A stretch of 9,158 nt of DNA from an uncultured Comamonadaceae bacterium (GCA_937893415.1 CALBWZ010000171.1:1-9158); one strand, 5' to 3'. Positions 1 through 5,557 are shown, counted from the first letter of the stretch. The notes: a model not told the origin generated them from the sequence alone. Numbers and translations are program-made.

Positions 1-666
1 GCTGCGCAACGTGCCACGCGCCGCACACTCATTCGCACACTAGAAACCATTCTGCGCATGGCCCATCCGATTATTCCGTTCATAACGGAGTCCTTATGGC
101 AAACTGTGGCGCCCGTAGCAGGGCGCGCGGGCCCATCTATCAGTATCGCGGCCTACCCAGTGGCGCAGCTAGAGCGCATTGATGAAGTGGCTGAGGCCGA
201 GGTTGCCAAGCTCAAGTCGTGGGTAGAGCAGTGCCGCAACTTGCGAGGTGAAATGGGCTTGTCGCCTGCCAACAGTGTGCCTTTGTTTGTGTTGGGCGAC
301 GACGCCTTTGTTGAGACTTACGGCCCAGCGCTCAAAGCGCTGGCCAAGTTGTCTGAAGTACGCAGCTTTAGCAATGAAACCGAATGGGCGGCAGCCGGAG
401 ACGGCGCACCCGTGGTAGAGCTAGGCCAAGCTCGCGCTTGTTTGTTTGTAGAAGTTGATGTGGCAGCAGAAACAACCCGTCTGGACAAAGAAATTACGAA
501 ACTAGACGGCGAAATAACCAAAGCCAATAACAAGTTAAACAACGAGGCGTTTGTGGCCAAAGCACCACCTGCAGTCATTGAGCAAGAGCGCGCACGCGTG
601 GCAGGCTTTGGTGACAAGTTGGCCAAAATGCAGGTGCAACTGGCAAAGCTAAAAGCAAAAACTTAA
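1..666 (+). CDS. valS: Valine--tRNA ligase, C-terminal part (5' end outside window)
   Basis: Valyl-tRNA synthetase charges tRNA-Val in the cytoplasm. Only the last 221 residues are present; the frame is open from base 1, and the ATG at 58 is internal. The opening stretch, with HPIIPFITESLWQ at about residues 22-34, is the conserved end of the class I anticodon-binding domain. From about residue 150 onward the protein is charged and heptad-like (TTRLDKEITKLDGEITKANN), followed by an AFVAKAPPAVIEQER segment. This is the C-terminal coiled-coil arm that ValS uses to hold the tRNA elbow. The stop TAA at 664-666 is followed by a strong terminator, so valS ends its transcription unit. The catalytic HIGH and KMSKS motifs lie outside the window. 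The identification is secure from the C-terminal domain pattern. Confidence 0.95.
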   Translation, partial: AAQRATRRTLIRTLETILRMAHPIIPFITESLWQTVAPVAGRAGPSISIAAYPVAQLERIDEVAEAEVAKLKSWVEQCRNLRGEMGLSPANSVPLFVLGDDAFVETYGPALKALAKLSEVRSFSNETEWAAAGDGAPVVELGQARACLFVEVDVAAETTRLDKEITKLDGEITKANNKLNNEAFVAKAPPAVIEQERARVAGFGDKLAKMQVQLAKLKAKT

Positions 667-720
667 AGTTCGAAATTTAAATTTTTTGACTTGCCAACCA
701 GCTTGGTTAAAAGAAGCCGC

Positions 721-750
721 AAAAAAGCAGACGCAACAGTCTGCTTTTTT
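721..750. terminator. Bidirectional intrinsic terminator between valS and tusA
   Basis: A perfect 12-bp inverted repeat: AAAAAAGCAGAC (721-732), loop GCAACA, GTCTGCTTTTTT (739-750). It ends in a T run on both strands. It lies 54 bp after the valS stop and 72 bp beyond the stop of the convergent sulfur-carrier gene, so it can terminate both transcripts. Confidence 0.9.
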
Positions 751-822
751 GTTGGTGTTAAAGACAGCGCCGCTGCCGACCATCTACAAGACGACCAATG
801 GCTCTACTGCCGTGATCGAGCG

Positions 823-1050
823 TTAGCGCCTTTTGAACACAAAACTGTAGTCGGGCCCGGCAGCGTCCATCGTCATCAACTCGTTGCCCGTTTGTTTGGC
901 AAATGCTTGGAAATCGCGAACCGCACCATGGTCGGTAGACACCACGCGTAACAGCTGCCCCGACGCCAGCTCAGCGAGTGCTTTTTTAGCTTTCAAAATG
1001 GGTAAAGGGCAATTCAGACCACGGGTGTCTAGTTCTTTGTCAATGTTCAT
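823..1050 (-). CDS. tusA: TusA/SirA-family sulfur carrier protein
   Basis: A 75-residue protein of the TusA/YedF/SirA fold, small cytoplasmic proteins that carry persulfide sulfur on one cysteine. The hallmark LDTRGLNCPLPILKAKKAL sits at residues 7-25, with the CPxP motif at C14-P17; C14 is the predicted persulfide-bearing residue. I chose the ATG at 1050 because the family begins close to the LDxRGLxCPxP segment. A GTG at 1065 would add five residues, but the predicted transcription start lies about there. No clear Shine-Dalgarno is seen. It is transcribed alone from the promoter at 1068-1096 and ends at the shared hairpin at 721-750. True TusA acts in tRNA 2-thiolation, but paralogues serve other sulfur-trafficking roles, so the family is firm and the exact symbol less so. 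Confidence 0.85.
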   Translation of the reverse strand: MNIDKELDTRGLNCPLPILKAKKALAELASGQLLRVVSTDHGAVRDFQAFAKQTGNELMTMDAAGPDYSFVFKRR

Positions 1051-1067
1051 ACGGTGTAGGCGCACAC

Positions 1068-1096
1068 TTTATAAGGCGCCCTTAAATATAGTTAAA
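1068..1096 (-). promoter_or_regulatory. Sigma-70-type promoter for the TusA-family gene
   Basis: On the minus strand TTTAAC (1096-1091) and TATAAA (1073-1068) are separated by exactly 17 bp. Transcription would begin near 1061, leaving a 5' leader of only about 10-14 nt before the ATG at 1050. This supports the shorter start. It was assigned by eye from consensus. Confidence 0.55.
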
Positions 1097-1102
1097 GATA
1101 CT

Positions 1103-1176
1103 GGATTCTAGCTGTCCGCCTGAATCCCTTGCTGGCTTCTGGTTTAGCCAAGTGACTGCGTAAAGTCACGTATGAT
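1103..1176 (+). promoter_or_regulatory. Promoter/operator-like region ahead of the thiD riboswitch
   Basis: A TATGAT -10-like hexamer lies at 1171-1176 and would place transcription start near 1183, just before the TPP aptamer at 1185. No good -35 hexamer is visible at 16-18 bp. Instead a perfect 6-bp inverted repeat, GTGACT (1152-1157) / AGTCAC (1164-1169) with a 6-bp spacer, occupies the -35 region. A second one, GGATTC (1103-1108) / GAATCC (1122-1127), lies upstream. A weak -35 overlapped by a dyad suits an activator- or repressor-controlled promoter, but no regulator is identified. Confidence 0.4.
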
Positions 1177-1184
1177 GCTGGTGA

Positions 1185-1264
1185 TTGCTAGAGGTGTCGA
1201 ATGAACGCGACTGAGAAAACACGCTTAAAACCTGATTTGGGTCATGCCAGCGTAGGAAAGTCAA
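1185..1264 (+). promoter_or_regulatory. TPP riboswitch (Thi-box), eroded, upstream of thiD
   Basis: Thiamine diphosphate-sensing aptamer. The signature parts appear in order: GAGGTG (1191-1196; usually GGGGTG), P3 hairpin GTCG/CGAC (1196-1199/1208-1211), the HMP-binding CTGAGA (1211-1216), ACCTGAT (about 1230-1236), P5 hairpin TTGG/CCAG around GTCATG, and CGTAGGAAAG (1251-1260). P1 can form from TTGCT (1185-1189) and AG(T)CAA (1259-1264). Differences from consensus: P2 is badly paired (GAGGT against ACAC instead of GGGGT against ACCC), the P5 loop has GTCATG rather than GTAATG, and AGGGAA is AGGAAA. The pyrimidine pocket looks intact, so it may be a weakened sensor or a relic. The next good start codon is at 1311, and thiD follows at 1511. 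Confidence 0.8.
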
Positions 1265-1310
1265 CAACCAACGCTAGACATGGCCATGCCGTTTTACCCC
1301 AAGGAAACAC

Positions 1311-1505
1311 ATGGACAACACACTCACAACCGACAGCCCTGCGCTGTTTGTCACCAGCGCGACACACACGTCATACAAAAAAACGAATTCGCATGTGTCT
1401 CGTAAAGTCCGCGCCTCATTCGCCAGTGTGACCTTGCTCGCTACACACCGCACCCAAGTGCGCTCAAAATTACAGTTTTTATTTTTTAATACAGTTATAA
1501 ATTAA
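1311..1505 (+). CDS. Small ORF of unknown function between TPP riboswitch and thiD
   Basis: A 64-codon ORF that I do not recognise. It begins MDNTLTTDSPALFV, is rich in Ser/Thr and basic residues, and ends in a short hydrophobic patch (LQFLFFNTVIN) with no conserved motif. Supporting translation: AAGGA at 1301-1305 sits 5 nt before the ATG, a much better ribosome site than anything before thiD. Its TAA (1503-1505) is only 5 nt before the thiD ATG, which lacks a Shine-Dalgarno, so translational coupling is plausible. It occupies the position of the first riboswitch-controlled cistron. It could be a leader peptide, the decayed 5' remnant of a lost thiamine gene such as thiC, or chance. Composition is low-complexity and not typical of a folded protein. 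Confidence 0.35.
   Translation: MDNTLTTDSPALFVTSATHTSYKKTNSHVSRKVRASFASVTLLATHRTQVRSKLQFLFFNTVIN
1449..1488 (+). other. Hairpin followed by T-rich tract before thiD (possible attenuator)
   Basis: A short perfect hairpin, CGCAC (1449-1453), loop CCAA, GTGCG (1458-1462), is followed 14 nt later by a tract of five and six Ts (1476-1487). The gap between stem and T run is too long for a standard intrinsic terminator, and the stem lies inside the 64-codon ORF. It may be an inefficient attenuator or nothing. Confidence 0.2.
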
Positions 1506-1510
1506 TCACC

Positions 1511-2374
1511 ATGACAACACTTTCTTACTGGCGTTTACTGACCGTTGCAGGCTCTGACAGCAGCGGTGGCGCAGGTATTCAAGCTGATCTCAAGACCTTT
1601 GCTGCGCTGGGTGTGTACGGCATGACTGCCATCACAGCACTGACAGCACAAAACACAGTGGGGGTGCAGTCTGTTGAGTTGGTGAGTGACGCTATGCTGC
1701 GCGCACAGCTTGACAGTGTGCTGAGCGATGTTGGCGTAGACGCCATCAAAATAGGCATGTTGCCCACCGCCAGCGCTGCACTCATTGTGGCCGCAGCCAT
1801 TACCAAGTACAAGGTCAAACATGTGGTGTTGGACCCTGTCATGGTCGCCACCAGCGGCGACCGCTTGGTGAGTGTGGAGACCATGCACGCCGTTGCCACA
1901 ACGCTGTTTCCGCTGGCCACGCTGATCACACCCAATTTGCATGAAGCCTCGTGGCTTCTTGAACGAGATGTCACACGCAGTGATGAGCTGGCAGATGCAG
2001 GCGCAGACCTGCTGCAACTAGGCGCACAAGCTGTGCTGCTAAAAGGTGGACACCTAGATGGCAATGAGCTCAGCGATTACTTGGTGCAACCCAACCAGCC
2101 TGTCAGTGTGTTCAAGCGCGAACGCATTGCGACCCGCAACACACACGGCACAGGCTGTACCTTGTCTAGCGCCGTTGCGGTGTATTTGGCACAAGGTTTG
2201 CCATTGGTCAACGCAGTGGCTGGCGCACATGCCTATATTGGACAAGCTTTGCTAGCAGGTGCCACTATGCAACTGGGGCAAGGGCATGGCCCTGTTAACC
2301 ATGGCTCGGCCCCAGTTGCCACACTTACGCGGTGTGAAGCTGAACCTGAGGCCGCGTTACAAATGCAAAACTAA
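1511..2374 (+). CDS. thiD: Hydroxymethylpyrimidine/phosphomethylpyrimidine kinase
   Basis: ThiD phosphorylates 4-amino-5-hydroxymethyl-2-methylpyrimidine (HMP) to HMP-P and then HMP-PP, the pyrimidine half of thiamine phosphate, in the cytoplasm. The 287-residue product has the ribokinase-like ThiD signatures: AGSDSSGGAGIQADLKTF at residues 13-30, GMTAITALTAQNT at 37-49, LDPVMVATSG at 107-116, TPNLHEA at 140-146, LLKGGH at 176-181 and the anion-hole loop THGTGCTLSSA at 211-221 (catalytic C216). The conserved family ends near GHGPVNH (258-264). The last 20 or so residues are an unconserved tail that overlaps the end of the convergent cytX. The ATG at 1511 is the only suitable start, since the frame closes at 1487-1489. 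No Shine-Dalgarno precedes it, which suggests coupling to the ORF ending 5 nt upstream. Regulation by the TPP riboswitch at 1185-1264 is expected. No terminator follows. Confidence 0.96.
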   Translation: MTTLSYWRLLTVAGSDSSGGAGIQADLKTFAALGVYGMTAITALTAQNTVGVQSVELVSDAMLRAQLDSVLSDVGVDAIKIGMLPTASAALIVAAAITKYKVKHVVLDPVMVATSGDRLVSVETMHAVATTLFPLATLITPNLHEASWLLERDVTRSDELADAGADLLQLGAQAVLLKGGHLDGNELSDYLVQPNQPVSVFKRERIATRNTHGTGCTLSSAVAVYLAQGLPLVNAVAGAHAYIGQALLAGATMQLGQGHGPVNHGSAPVATLTRCEAEPEAALQMQN

Positions 2375-3596
2375 TGGTCAGCAGCAACGTGGGTAAGGCA
2401 CTGCCCAGAGACGGGTAGACGGCTTTGATGGCATGGAACACAACAACACCCAATAGCCAAATGGCAACCGCACTGTAGGTTCGTTCACCAGGCGCTTGCA
2501 CCACGCCAGACCAAGCTGCACGCCCAATAATGACGCCGAACAAGGGGACGAATACGGAGCTGAGCAACAGCAGAAAGGGCTCAATGGTGTAGATAGGCAC
2601 CACCATTGCCAATGCTGTGGCCAGCACCGTTAAGCCGCCCGCCCATTGACGCACAGACAACTGTGGCAGCAGCGCATGTGAAGACGTGCTGGCTGAGTAC
2701 ATGTCGCCATAGGCATTGTCCAACTCATCTAACAAAATGAGACCCAATGCAATCAAGCCGCCTTGTGCCAGCAACAATGCACCCACCACATGTGTACCGT
2801 CTGGCACTGTGCTCACCACCATGACACCCAGGGCATAACACCACATATTGGCCAACGCGTAGCCTATCCACGTGCCTGAAAATGTGGTGCGCGCGTCGCG
2901 TCCATGACGCGCAAAGTCAACAACCAAAGGCAGCCAAGAAATGGGCATGGCCATCACCAAGTCAACGGCACTCAGCGTGCTCATGGCACCCGTGCTTGGG
3001 CGGTCCCAAAAGTTGCTAAAACCTTGCGCCATGACGAGCGCCGCAAAATGCCAGGTCAACCACAGCAACGACACCACCACCAACGGCAACGCCACCCGCG
3101 CCACGACGCGCCTCACCAAAGTCAACATAGAGGCCATACCCAGGCCCAACAGCGCGCACCCCCACATAGCCGTTGCGAACAGCGCAGGTGCTTGCCAACC
3201 CGTTGCCTGGGCAATGACCGCCTGCGTGCCATCTCGTATCACCACCAGTTCAAACGTTGTCCAACCTATGAGCTGGAACACGTTTAGAACAATCGGCAAA
3301 CGGGCCCAATGCGAGCCGAAGACTGCCTGCATCAACCCTGCACTCGAATACCCCCCCTGGCAGCCAATACGGGCTACCCATGCCAACAAAGCGCTGCCAA
3401 TAATGGAGCCCGCGACAATGGCAAACAAGGCGTCTTGGGTGCCCATAGCGGGACTCAAGTACGTACCCACTTGAATCACCAGCAAGCCCACGCCTAAACT
3501 GAACCATAGACTGGCGTGATTAAAAAAAGAAAACACACGCGCATGGTCCTGCGCTGCGTAAACATTCGATGAAGAAGAAGTCGTTAAATGTGCCAT
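2325..3596 (-). CDS. cytX: NCS1-family transporter, putative HMP permease CytX
   Basis: A 423-residue, very hydrophobic inner-membrane protein with about 12 predicted helices, of the cytosine/purine permease (NCS1) family. Recognisable segments are SLWFSLGVGLLVIQVGTYL (first helix, about residues 29-47), FQLIGWTTFELVVI, MPISWLPLVVDFARHGR and LDELDNAYGDMYSAS, the NCS1 core helices that line the substrate path. The TPP riboswitch directly upstream, plus convergence with thiD, points to CytX, the branch that takes up hydroxymethylpyrimidine for thiamine salvage. The substrate is inferred from context and family, not from residues. I chose the ATG at 3596 because GAAAGA lies a few bases upstream; a GTG at 3608 has no ribosome site. 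The stop TAA at 2325-2327 lies inside thiD, giving a 50-bp tail-to-tail overlap. No terminator is visible at the 3' end. Confidence 0.88.
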   Translation of the reverse strand: MAHLTTSSSSNVYAAQDHARVFSFFNHASLWFSLGVGLLVIQVGTYLSPAMGTQDALFAIVAGSIIGSALLAWVARIGCQGGYSSAGLMQAVFGSHWARLPIVLNVFQLIGWTTFELVVIRDGTQAVIAQATGWQAPALFATAMWGCALLGLGMASMLTLVRRVVARVALPLVVVSLLWLTWHFAALVMAQGFSNFWDRPSTGAMSTLSAVDLVMAMPISWLPLVVDFARHGRDARTTFSGTWIGYALANMWCYALGVMVVSTVPDGTHVVGALLLAQGGLIALGLILLDELDNAYGDMYSASTSSHALLPQLSVRQWAGGLTVLATALAMVVPIYTIEPFLLLLSSVFVPLFGVIIGRAAWSGVVQAPGERTYSAVAIWLLGVVVFHAIKAVYPSLGSALPTLLLTISFAFVTRPQVQLHTA

Positions 3597-3627
3597 TGTG
3601 TCTTTCACAACATGGCAGTTCGGCAGG

Positions 3628-3674
3628 CCAACTACGGCGCACGCACAGATGTTTGTACGCAGCCATAGCGTTGG
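3628..3674 (-). promoter_or_regulatory. Long hairpin in the cytX leader, likely expression platform
   Basis: Between the aptamer and the cytX start the transcript can fold as outer stem CCAAC/GTTGG (3674-3670 with 3632-3628). Inside it is a hairpin of about 11 bp, GGCTGCGTACA against TGTGCGTGCGCC, with one bulged base and loop AACATC. No U run follows, so this is not a classical intrinsic terminator. It may instead control Rho access or exposure of the ribosome site near 3601-3606. The folding was done by eye. Confidence 0.45.
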
Positions 3675-3676
3675 AG

Positions 3677-3768
3677 CCAGCTTCCCTGCGCGAGGATTAC
3701 CTCAATCAGGTTCAAAGGGACTTTCTCAGCCGGCATGCGATATGAAACGCAGCCAGCACCCCTAGCGG
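3677..3768 (-). promoter_or_regulatory. TPP riboswitch (Thi-box) controlling cytX
   Basis: A near-consensus TPP aptamer on the minus strand. In order: GGGGTGCTGGC (from 3762), P3 extended by TGCG/CGCA, GCCGGCTGAGAAAG with the HMP-pocket CTGAGA, TCCCTTTGAACCTGATT, P5 hairpin GAGG/CCTC, and CGCAGGGAAGC (ending about 3680). P2 (GGGGT against GTCCC), P3, P4 (CCT/AGG) and P5 all pair, and P1 closes as CCGCT with AGC(T)GG. Binding of thiamine diphosphate is expected to switch off cytX. The aptamer ends about 80 nt upstream of the cytX ATG. Confidence 0.95.
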
Positions 3769-3796
3769 ATGCGCAACATAGAAGTTGCGCGTTGTG

Positions 3797-3825
3797 ATTC
3801 TAATACGGTTGCTGCGGCACCAAAC
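3797..3825 (-). promoter_or_regulatory. Possible promoter for the riboswitch-cytX transcript
   Basis: On the minus strand TAGAAT (3802-3797) matches a -10 hexamer, with a weak GTTTGG/TTTGGT -35 at 16-17 bp (3825-3819). Transcription would begin near 3790, just ahead of the aptamer. This gives cytX its own transcript, separate from the upstream NUDIX gene. The -35 is poor and confidence is limited. Confidence 0.35.
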
Positions 3826-3849
3826 TGTGCAGCCCAACCCCTCAACGTG

Positions 3850-4386
3850 TTACTGGTGAATGGGCTCCATCCATTGTGGCTCAATGCCCTTGTTGCGCAG
3901 CCATTGCGCCATGGCGGCACCGGTACCACCAGGCCAGCATCGTATATCTTGTGGCTTGAACAGCTTGTACTCCAACAGTTCTGGGCTGAGACGAATCTCA
4001 CCAGTTGCCACTGCGTGGTAAGCAACAATGACCTGGTTCATGCGCTGAAAATCATAAGCGCCAACCAAATTCAGCTCCTGTACAGACAAGTTGGTTTCTT
4101 CTGCAACTTCACGCGCAATGCCTTCTTGCGGCGATTCACCAGCTTCCATGAACCCTGTAATGAGTGCAAACATCCGGCCTGACCACGCTGCATTGCGCGC
4201 CAATAACACTTTGCCCTCGAACTCCACAATGGCCGCCAGCACAGGCGTTGGGTTGTTCCAATGCGTGAAGTCACAACCGGTGCAGCGCAAACGTTCAGTG
4301 GGTCCGCTATCCTCCTCTCGCGTTTGCAGCGACAAAGGCGCTGCGCATTGAGGGCAAAAACGATAGGTTGCGTTTGTATTAGACAT
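3850..4386 (-). CDS. NUDIX hydrolase with N-terminal zinc ribbon
   Basis: A 178-residue cytoplasmic hydrolase of nucleoside diphosphates linked to another moiety. A zinc ribbon comes first (FCPQCAAPL with C11 and C14; LRCTGCDF with C35 and C38). The NUDIX fold follows, with box GFMEAGESPQEGIAREVAEE at 78-97; R92, E93, E96 and E97 form the Mg-binding core. The usual glycine after EE is threonine (T98). The ribbon-NUDIX arrangement resembles NudC, but its SQPWPFP-type NAD(H) motif is absent. It therefore fits better the smaller ribbon-NUDIX group often annotated ADP-ribose or NADH pyrophosphatase-like; the substrate is unknown. The start is the ATG at 4386, 7 nt after the cysM stop; the open frame further upstream is cysM read out of phase. 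Co-transcription and coupling with cysM are likely. Confidence 0.9.
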   Translation of the reverse strand: MSNTNATYRFCPQCAAPLSLQTREEDSGPTERLRCTGCDFTHWNNPTPVLAAIVEFEGKVLLARNAAWSGRMFALITGFMEAGESPQEGIAREVAEETNLSVQELNLVGAYDFQRMNQVIVAYHAVATGEIRLSPELLEYKLFKPQDIRCWPGGTGAAMAQWLRNKGIEPQWMEPIHQ

Positions 4387-4393
4387 GCCGTGC

Positions 4394-5296
4394 TTATGAC
4401 GGAAAGACGCCAGTGGACAAGTAACGGTCCCCGCGGTCACACACAATAAAGACGATGGTGGCATTTTCCACTTCTTTGGCGAGCTGCACGGCAACGAACG
4501 CGGCACCTGCTGCTGAGACGCCTGCAAAAATACCTTCTTCGCGTGCCAAGCGCCGGCACATATCTTCGGCACTGGCTTGACTCACCAAACGTAATTCATC
4601 CACATTGCTGGGATCATAAATTTTAGGCAAATAAGCCTCTTCCCATTTGCGAATACCAGGAATACGAGAGCCCTCTTCTGGCTGCGCACCCACAATGCGC
4701 ACAGCTTTGTTCTGCTGCTTGAGGTAGCGCGACACGCCGGTAATCGTGCCTGTAGTGCCCATGGCGCTAACAAAGTGCGTCACACGCCCGTTGGTGTCTT
4801 GCCAAACCTCGGGGCCTGTTGTTTCAAAGTGAACGCGTGGGTTGTCGGCATTTGCGAATTGATCCAGCACCACGCCCTCACCTTTTGTGCTCATTTGCTC
4901 TGCGAGATCGCGGGCGTATTCCATGCCGCCGCTTTTGGGTGTCAGTATGAGTTCTGCGCCAAAGGCCTTCATGGTCTGTACCCGCTCAATAGACAAGTCT
5001 TCTGGCATGATCAAAATCATACGGTAGCCTTTGATGGCCGCAGCCATGGCCAACGCAATGCCGGTGTTTCCAGACGTCGCCTCAATAAGCGTGTCGCCTG
5101 GCTTGATATCGCCACGCTCTTGCGCGCGTTGAATCATGGACAACGCGGGGCGGTCTTTCACAGAACCCGCCGGGTTATTGCCCTCTAGTTTCCCCAAAAT
5201 GACATTACCGCGTGCCTCGCACACATCGCGTCCAATACGCTGCAGGGCAACCAAGGGGGTCTTGCCAATGGCATCTTCAATAGTGGGATAGGTCAT
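4394..5296 (-). CDS. cysM: Cysteine synthase B (O-acetylserine sulfhydrylase B)
   Basis: A PLP enzyme that makes cysteine from O-acetylserine and sulfide, or S-sulfocysteine from thiosulfate, in the cytoplasm. The 300 residues match the usual CysM length. KLEGNNPAGSVKDRPAL (36-52) carries the PLP lysine K47; the NNPAGSVKDR form is typical of CysM rather than CysK. TSGNTGIALA (74-83) is the substrate loop, GTTGT (180-184) binds the cofactor phosphate, and RKWEEAYLPKIYDPSNVDE (216-234) is also CysM-like. The protein ends with CDRGDRYLSTGVF. The start is the ATG at 5296, matching the family's N-terminus (MTYPTIEDAIGKTPLV). No Shine-Dalgarno is present; the start is preceded by a run of eight Ts. 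It is first gene of a unit with the NUDIX gene, divergent from tRNA-Leu. Confidence 0.96.
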   Translation of the reverse strand: MTYPTIEDAIGKTPLVALQRIGRDVCEARGNVILGKLEGNNPAGSVKDRPALSMIQRAQERGDIKPGDTLIEATSGNTGIALAMAAAIKGYRMILIMPEDLSIERVQTMKAFGAELILTPKSGGMEYARDLAEQMSTKGEGVVLDQFANADNPRVHFETTGPEVWQDTNGRVTHFVSAMGTTGTITGVSRYLKQQNKAVRIVGAQPEEGSRIPGIRKWEEAYLPKIYDPSNVDELRLVSQASAEDMCRRLAREEGIFAGVSAAGAAFVAVQLAKEVENATIVFIVCDRGDRYLSTGVFPS

Positions 5297-5327
5297 AGCA
5301 AAAAAAACATAACGCTCAGTAAAAGAC

Positions 5328-5367
5328 CAACTGTGCCACAAAGACCGAAACCCCACAGTTGTGCCAC
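5328..5367. repeat. Direct and inverted repeats in the cysM upstream region
   Basis: TGTGCCAC occurs twice in direct orientation (5332-5339 and 5360-5367). CAACTGTG (5328-5335) and CACAGTTG (5354-5361) form an 8-bp inverted pair. All lie within 75 bp upstream of the cysM start. They could be a regulator site or a 5'-UTR hairpin; no regulator is identified. Confidence 0.45.
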
Positions 5368-5419
5368 CCACAAAAAGTTACGTGTAGTTATAAATCTTGC
5401 GCAAACTTATGAGGGGCCG

Positions 5420-5448
5420 TTAAAACGGGTTCAAATCTGTGCAATAAT
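5420..5448 (+). promoter_or_regulatory. Promoter of tRNA-Leu
   Basis: TTAAAA (5420-5425) and AATAAT (5443-5448) are spaced by 17 bp. The predicted start near 5455 lies about 9 nt before the mature tRNA 5' end. Confidence 0.6.
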
Positions 5449-5463
5449 TCTGGCTTCAACACC

Positions 5464-5551
5464 GCCGGGGTGGCGAAATTGGTAGACGCAGCAGATTCAA
5501 AATCTGCCGGTGCAAAACACCGTGCCGGTTCGAGTCCGGCCCTCGGCACCA
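5464..5551 (+). tRNA. tRNA-Leu (anticodon CAA)
   Basis: A complete class II tRNA of 88 nt including an encoded CCA (5549-5551). The acceptor stem pairs GCCGGGG (5464-5470) with CCTCGGC (5541-5547), with one G-U pair and discriminator A. The D arm is TGGCGAAATTGGTAGACGCA. The anticodon stem GCAGA/TCTGC encloses loop TTCAAAA, giving anticodon CAA for UUG codons. A long variable arm (CGGTGCAAAACACCG) and T arm GCCGGTTCGAGTCCGGC follow. It has its own promoter and terminator. No integrase or duplicated 3' end is seen, so it is not an occupied integration site here. Confidence 0.97.
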
Positions 5552-5557
5552 AAAATT

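Noticed and set aside
691..951. Plus-strand ORF of 86 codons after valS
   Set aside because: It runs through the terminator hairpin and is antisense to the well-supported TusA-family gene.
1201..1431. A 76-codon plus-strand ORF with AGAGGTG just upstream of its ATG
   Set aside because: Its first 20 codons coincide with the TPP aptamer core (CTGAGA, ACCTGAT, GCCAGCG), which explains the sequence better; the apparent ribosome site is the aptamer's GAGGTG. The peptide matches nothing.
1311..1505. Naming the small ORF as a thiC fragment
   Set aside because: The only hint is position plus a short SRKV stretch that resembles the N-terminal region of ThiC; this is too little to call homology.
1535..2064. 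Two long minus-strand frames opposite thiD
   Set aside because: They are opposite a conserved, full-length ThiD; their Cys/His/Ser-rich composition is typical of antisense frames.
2904..3474. Plus-strand frames of 127 and 177 codons opposite cytX
   Set aside because: Antisense to a complete membrane transporter; the products lack membrane segments or motifs, and are rich in Arg/His/Gln as expected for the reverse of hydrophobic codons.
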